A stretch of DNA of 64,000 bases, from NCBI GenBank assembly GCA_027579435.1, contig JANBPK010000845.1, positions 1-64,000 of the forward strand, given 5' to 3'. The translations under genes were made by a program, and so were the position numbers. The number at the start of each line of letters is the position of its first letter. Positions within the stretch are counted from its first letter, which is position 1. Source of the DNA: Candolleomyces eurysporus. Lineage: Eukaryota > Basidiomycota > Agaricomycetes > Agaricales > Psathyrellaceae. Below, in pieces: positions 58,341 to 64,000 of this stretch. The notes under the pieces are model-generated. The model was not told the DNA's origin. It saw nothing but the letters and a program-made list of their open reading frames with translations, and did no database searches.

Positions 58341-59626
58341 GAAATTAGACCGCACGAATTTACCCAGAGGATGCAGGCGCTGATACAGCCTCAGAAAATC
58401 ATAGCCTTGAAGCATTACAGCCTCGACGTGAATCTGGTCTACTCCCCTTGGTACTGTCACAATATCGCCATTTGCCGCTGAAACAGCCTAAGACAAGCTG
58501 TTTTCCTAGGAAGGAGAGTGCCCGGTGTCAGCTATGGTATGACACAGGCCTGAACATTGCTTCTCAGCTTCTAAATGCCGCCTGACAATGTCGAAATTTT
58601 GCATGCTGTGGCTGAGAATTTCTCGACGACAAAGGGCTTTCGTTGCCATTTTGGCACCGACTCGATGCTGTACAAAGGAAGTCCTATAAATTGGGCCTGC
58701 TCAACGGCTGTGTGTTCCACTGTACAGCACTGCCCGCGGTTCCTTAACAGCAATCTCGCATTCGCGGCGAAGACACACAAGAAAAGGACTTTACCAGCCT
58801 CACATACTTAACTTCACCGTCACCACTACGCTCGAGTACTAAGATACTCCGATGACGGTGTGTTCCCTCGGCTCCATCCGAGGGCGCGCAACAGTTTGGC
58901 TCACCAGACTCCGGTCATCCGTCCCTTCTAGCTGGAGAAATAGGGCTGTCGATATAATTAGGTGAGTGGAGCTACCTGGGCCTCATTTCCTGACAGGAAG
59001 CATGGAAGAATGGGTGGGCGGTTGCGGCCACCCCTCTTTCAGATAGTTTGGGTTGAGTGCTCATGAGAAGGTCTGAAGCCTTACCAGGATTTCGTAAAGC
59101 ACAATTCAGCGCAGTGGACTCATTTCAGAAGATTCAGTAAGTCGTGCAACTACGATCGGACGCCTTGTTACTTGTCGCGATCATGAGCGTCCTTTTAGAC
59201 GCCATCATCACAGCCTCACTCGGGCAGTGTTACAGCAATCACGAATCTGGTTAAAAGTGTCAGGCCACGCGGCGCATTGTGTGCACTAGCCACCTCTTCT
59301 CGTAACATCGGGATGAGGAAATTCCGCCCCAATATCTGGTCGTTCTGAATTGACATAGGTAGCGTTCGACCTCATCGGTAAAAATGATTTTCGAATAATA
59401 AGCCTCCCTCGAACCTGACCGACATAAGGGATACGTGTACTCTGCTTTATGTACATGAAGCTTTCACCATGGAAAACGGACAATAGCAACAAGAGTTAGT
59501 GACCGGAGAGCACGAGGCTCAGGACGCTGGAATTAGAGGTATATTCTTACGGAAATGCGACGAGCTTTTGGGGCAAACCGAAAGATCGACAGTGACCCAC
59601 ATACGCTCGTTATTCTTCTCGTGTCT
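58341..59626. other. Intergenic, about 1.3 kb
   Basis: Only incoherent frames on both strands. No repeat recognised beyond the dispersed copy to the left. Confidence 0.45.
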
Positions 59627-59692
59627 CGTGACTCGAATGAATATAATCCGAGGTAGATTGAGGCTATGTCTGACAGACACTTATAACCCCAA
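59627..59692 (+). promoter_or_regulatory. Conserved promoter block (second copy)
   Basis: Counterpart of 56031-56097: cgtgactcgaatgaa, gaggctatgtc, and TATA-like acttataacccc about 100 bp before the start codon at 59786. Confidence 0.5.
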
Positions 59693-59785
59693 AGAAAANG
59701 AGAACCGTTCGCACTCGGGCTTTCCTGAGAGAGCGTTTGACTCCAACTAGCCTGACTCGCTGGTAGTCCTCTTCTCATCTCAACA

Positions 59786-61112
59786 ATGTCCGATTATCTC
59801 CCCAGCTCTCGTCGCAGCTCAAAGAAGACGAAATCCAGCAGGTCTAGTTCTGGTCTGTCCTCCAGTCTCGATTTCCTGAAGGACGCAAAGAACTTCACCA
59901 CGGGGGATGTCAGTGTTCATCATACGGATGGGGACTTCTACGACCGCAGCACGAAGGACACCCACAACAATTACGCGAGGCACACCAAGTATGAGTTCCA
60001 TAACCCGAATAGCAGAGCGCCCATTTTCAATAGCACTGCTGAGGGCCTGGTGACGAACTATGACGGCGAGTTCGTGATGTCCAACTCGCAGGGCACATTT
60101 TATCCCCAGTCCTATCCTATCGGTGATATGCAAGATGCACCCCAACAGAAGCCATCGTACGGTAAGTTTACTGTGGAATGACAGGAATGTGATCTGGTGC
60201 TTACCTGATCTTTGACTTTAACCTTCAGTGAAACGTGATAAGCACGGCAGCGAGGGCTATGTTTTCAGTCAGCCGAATAGCTATGCACCAATGTTCAATG
60301 GGCCAGTTCGCGGTCCGGTGAAGAACCACACCAATTCCGTGTCACTTGAGGGGTATGGAACGGTCCCAGAAGGCTTCAAGGAACCGCTCGATGCTTATAG
60401 TAGGTCCATGAGCCGAAGCGATCACCGCTATTGTGAGTGTTTGGGTCACTTCTTGCTGTTCCCATCGAGCCACTGAGCTCACTCAACCGATCGACCATAA
60501 TAGCTCGAGGCCGTAATGTCTCCGAACCTGTGCCGCCGCTGGGCCATCGTAGCTCTGAATATGGCCAATGTAAGCACTTTTATTGTACCTGACAGGATAC
60601 ACGCTAGATTCTGACGACCCGATTTTTTGATACTAGACTTCAGCCAGCCAATGCAGAATGAGCCCTCCGAGTCCTTGTACAATAATCAGCCCTACGGCTC
60701 ACCAGCGAATCGTCCTGCCCGTCACCGGAAAGGCCAGAATAGGGGAGCATATCCAACGCCTTCTTCAAGTATCGGTAGCCCGACGTATGACCCAAGGTCT
60801 GGACACTTCCCTCAGCAAGGTCCTGCCCAACACGGCTATGGGTACGAGTACCAGTACGGCTCCCAGGGCGCAGTGGGTCGTGGAGACGGCACCAGGTCCA
60901 GCAGTCGCGGCGATGTTGACGACTGGCTCTCTCAGACCACGGAAAGCCTGGGGCAGTTCCACATACACCCTACTGAGGACTCGTCTGAGGACTCTGAAGA
61001 CGGCCCAGCACATAACCTGGATCGGGGTGGAATCGGCGGTTCTATCAAAGGTTCTGCGAGCAAGTCTGGTGGTAAGCGCCGAGCTGCCGAGCCGACTGGC
61101 CCTCGAGTGTAA
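59786..61112 (+). CDS. 373-residue two-motif FNG protein
   Basis: Introns 60162-60228, 60433-60503 and 60570-60636 give exactly 373 codons plus stop. Exon 1: Ser/Lys-rich start, LDFLKDAKNFTTGD, VHHTDGDFYDRSTKD and a diverged type A motif RAPIFNSTAEGLVTNY then FVMSNSQG. Exon 2: type B motif APMFNGPVRGPVKNH then SLEGYGTVPEG. A small third exon, then a Pro/Tyr/Gly-rich C-terminus, an acidic Ser tail and a basic end. All exon phases match the paralogue at 56.2 kb. No signal peptide or membrane segment. Cleanest intact model of this subfamily. Function unknown. Confidence 0.8.
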
Positions 61113-62107
61113 CGACGGCATATATCGTTGTTTTATTATTCTATGCTCTTTTCCTTGTCATGGATATGTACATGTTAGAGTCTTCTCTGTAATACGACTC
61201 TACTTAGGTAACGTGTCAGCGGCTTACCTGTCTAAAAAATCTAAATAGACACATCGCAGATGCCGAGACTGTTGCGACTGCCGAATCGCCGACGGTTTTG
61301 TTTGCAAATGGCCGCTTGCCGCCGTATCGGCTACCTCGCTGAGCAAAATCCTGGTTCTTAACTTGAGTTAGATCGGAGTGTACTCTTGGGAATTGTCAGT
61401 TGTGAAGAAGTATAATGGCTCTTAGAGCGTAGGAGGGTATTCATTTCCAGGACGATTTCGTTCAGGGCTAAGCGCGGCGTGCGCTATAATTTCAGAAAAG
61501 AAACAGCTGTGGGCCAGAGACCACATCGCTCGACTGATTTCCTACGTCCTGTTCGGATATTGACATATGGTATTCATCAGAAAATGACCCTGGCAGGTCT
61601 CATAGGAATCTGTTTTGGCGATATCGAAAATAACGCAGAAAGCTTGTGGCCAACTGCTTAGCTGGGGCGGGCAAGTTTGCACCTGTTTGTCCCTGGCCAA
61701 AGCGCTTCGCTCGCAACCATCATCAATGGTCTCACTTCTCAGATCTCTCCAAAAGCCACGCCTTCTCGCAATATCCTCAGCCTCTCGGATGAATATTCTG
61801 CATGTATAGATCATACAAATTGGGGAGCACCCCATTGGTGGAGTACGGAGCAGCCAATCATGAAGGAAGGGGCTCGAACGACGGCTTCGACGATTCAAAA
61901 GAATGAACGAGAAGAGAAGATCGTGCTCATTCTGTCTTCTTCTCGCCATTGACTGCTGAACTTCGGTGAATGGCCGGTCGCCTCCTTCATTCCCTCGCCA
62001 CCTCTGCGTGGGTGTTTAAAATCGACCGCCTCCATCCTTCTCGAACCCGTTCTCTGCGAAAGAACCTTCTTTCCCCAACTTCCAGTCTCACTATCCTTAT
62101 CCTCACT
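61113..62107. other. Intergenic, about 1 kb
   Basis: Right edge of the motif cluster. A leftward frame at 61542-61949 has no recognised features. CT-rich sequence precedes the next start. Confidence 0.5.
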
Positions 62108-63642
62108 ATGGTTCATACTGCGAATCTAAAAGTACTAGTCTCCATCTTGGCAGTTACCTCACCTTCGCTGGCAATGTTGCGTTTTCCTTGTGCGCAACTT
62201 GTCACGCAGAGGTTCGATCCGTAAGCTGTTTCTCTTACCCCGTTTTGAAGCGTATTTATGATTCTCTTCAACCATCGTGAGATAGCCTGGTAACGCCTGG
62301 AGAGGTGTCACCTCATGTTCATCAAATCATTGGAGGAGTACGTCTATAACCGCTCTGTGGTGCCTGGATGGATTTAACCTTCCGACTGACCCTCATAGAA
62401 CGCGTAAGCATCCTTGATTTCGGCTAGCTCGACGTATTCGCTCATCCGTCACACCTCTCTTGACAGATTCAATCTCTCAATGCACCCGTCGCTCGACCTT
62501 CCGTCTTTGGCCACCTGTACCACCTGTCGCTTCAAGGAAAACAAATCCAACTACTGGACCGCCGTCATGTACTTCAAGCACACGAATGGATCATATATTC
62601 GCGTCCCTCAAATTCCAAACCATATTGTTGGCAGCCCGAACGGAGGGATGACGGTCTATTACATTCAGCACCCAGATGGAGGAAAGATCACTGCTTTCCC
62701 CAAGGTGATCTGTTAATCGATGCGCTGCTCTCCCCATGCTCATTTTGAATGATTTATGGCTTGAATAGGGCTTCCGGATGATCACAGGCGACCCCAGGTA
62801 CCGCAAATCCATGTACACCAATGAACGTGAAGGCGAATACTGGTCCACCAGTTTCCGATGCTGGCAAACGACAGGACCCTACGACTACTCTAACTCTCAT
62901 GCGATTGGCCCTGGGCCATTCGATTCAGTGCATTTGCCGACAAGGAAATGTCCTGGTGGTATCAGGACCAACACGTTCTTCCCCGCATGTTGGGACGGCG
63001 TCAATCTCGACACGCCCGACCACAAATCTCACGTTGCCTTCTACAAAAACGTCAATCCTGCGAGCGGCCTCTTCCTTTCCAACGGTGTTTGCCCTTCCAC
63101 GCATCCCATTCACATCCCCGCTCTATTCTTCGAGACGGTATGGGATACGAAGGAGCTCAACAAGTTGTGGCCCGAGGACAAGTGGGAGAAGGGTGAACAG
63201 CCGTATGTCTTGAGTATGGGCGATCCGTGAGTCGTTTGTTCATTTTCTCTCTCTCGGTGCTGACTGCGATGCTAGAACTGGTTACGGGCATCACGGAGAC
63301 TACGTCTTCGGATGGGAAGGTGACGCCCTCCAACGTGCTATGGACAAGTGCACTACCATTCGTGGTCGACCTACAGACTGTACGGAATTGACGATCCAAA
63401 CCGACGAAGAGATGAATGCCTGCGCGCAGGCTCCGAGGGTAGATGAGAAAATTGGTGCTGGGGAATGTGAGTTGTGGTGTTGCCGCTTATTTCGTGCCTC
63501 ATTGACGAATCTTCACGCAGTCATTGAAGCCCTTCCTGGATGCAACCCCATCCAACAGGGTCCTGAACCCGCTACCCTCGTTTCAGGGTGCACGGCTGTG
63601 GCGACCACGATTGACTTGAAGCCTACTGCAACATCTGTTTAG
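62108..63642 (+). CDS. DUF1996 secreted protein, seven exons
   Basis: Exons 62108-62220, 62286-62337, 62399-62403, 62467-62704, 62769-63226, 63276-63466 and 63521-63642 sum to exactly 392 codons plus stop. Exon 1 encodes a signal-peptide-like start (hydrophobic VLVSILAVTSPSLA). Then come LVTQRFDPLVTPG, HVHQIIGGNAFN, TCRFKENKSNYWTAVMYF, GFRMITGDP, RCWQTTG, FFPACWDGVNLDTPDHKSHVAF and the C-terminal HGDYVFGW. These are the hallmark blocks of DUF1996, an extracellular fungal family often linked to cell wall or biomass contexts; its activity is not established. The 5-bp exon aacgc (62399-62403) is needed to give GGNAFN in frame. No defects seen. Confidence 0.9.
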
Positions 63643-63844
63643 CATACCACGTTAGAAGGGATACGGCGAGCCAGAATCTTGGGCCATAGTCTTGATTTTA
63701 TGTTGAGTTATCCTTGACATCCGCTATGAATATCGATTCAGTTTGCTCTTGATTTGGCGATTATCCCTCTCAAAGGCTCGGGTGGGTGGGATGAGAATAA
63801 CACGATTCGGTGCCTATCTCGATTTGATTCAACGCCCGATACTT
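63643..63844. other. 3' flank of the DUF1996 gene
   Basis: No feature recognised. Confidence 0.5.
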
Positions 63845-64000
63845 ATTCCACCCCTTTTGGCTCTCGTCGCAGCCAAGGGATACGATCAATGCGTCGTCTA
63901 ATCCAATTTTTATAGACCGCAACCATCGTGTCTACCACGGAAATGACAAGCTGGCTATTCGACTCGAACGGTTGAGATGGCGGCAGTCTTTCTCCACTAA
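63845..64000. repeat. Dispersed repeat, copy 2, cut by the window end
   Basis: Same orientation and order as 58190-58340 (ccaagggatac, gacaagctgg, ggttgagatggcggca). Confidence 0.7.

Noticed and set aside
58059..58460. Leftward open frame of 133 codons
   Set aside because: Overlaps the dispersed repeat; no recognised family and no splice or promoter support.
1..64000. tRNA genes, rRNA, CRISPR arrays, telomere repeats
   Set aside because: None of their characteristic patterns was found on reading both strands; a tRNAscan or Infernal run would settle it.

Overview
The window looks like a chromosome piece from an agaricomycete (mushroom-forming basidiomycete). Introns are short (about 47-115 bp, GT..AG with CTRAC-like branch sites) and several genes belong to families known to me only from Agaricomycetes. 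These are an expanded transposon-like family at 6.6-9.7 kb, a gene with the LYVVTGC and GDVG signatures at 47-48.9 kb, a DUF1996 secreted protein at 62.1-63.6 kb and an F-box/leucine-rich gene at 11.8-13.5 kb. No tRNA, rRNA, CRISPR array or bacterial operon is visible.

Left part (1-19 kb): a repeat-rich accessory region. It holds a 351-bp perfect inverted copy of part of the transposon-like gene at the very start, an intact six-exon gene of unknown function, a 172-bp tandem duplication, a 3.2-kb satellite of about 83-bp units, the decayed transposon-like gene, a small unknown gene, an F-box gene broken by two stops, an AIG1-like P-loop GTPase gene with a coiled-coil tail, and a 762-bp MITE-like element with perfect terminal repeats and a target-site duplication.

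Central and right part (19-61 kb): a lineage-specific cluster. Most genes encode low-complexity proteins carrying one or two copies of a short motif, roughly [AG]-P-[IVLM]-[FY]-N-G-x-[IV]-x-G-x-V-N, and/or an upstream motif (A-x-N-F ... V-x-G-D-Y-H-D). The motif sits on very different bodies: tiny two-motif proteins (51.2 and 54.3 kb), larger two-motif proteins (21, 56 and 60 kb), Ser/Pro-rich proteins (26.6-34 kb), two long proteins sharing an unrecognised C-terminal domain (22.8-25.6 and 37.5-39.4 kb), and the LYVVTGC-family gene (47-48.9 kb). Interleaved are paralogous Ser/Arg/His-rich proteins (41-43.5 and 44.2-45.2 kb) and their decayed copies. Duplications, exon swaps and pseudogenes show fast birth-and-death evolution.

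The shared, repeated, Asn/Gly-rich motif on otherwise unrelated proteins resembles the logic of amyloid-type signalling motifs that let a small seed protein recruit several effectors. That is inference only. The far right holds the intact DUF1996 gene and a dispersed repeat cut by the window end. Single N characters occur mostly beside homopolymers; in two genes removing the N restores a conserved frame, so they appear to mark one-base assembly errors.
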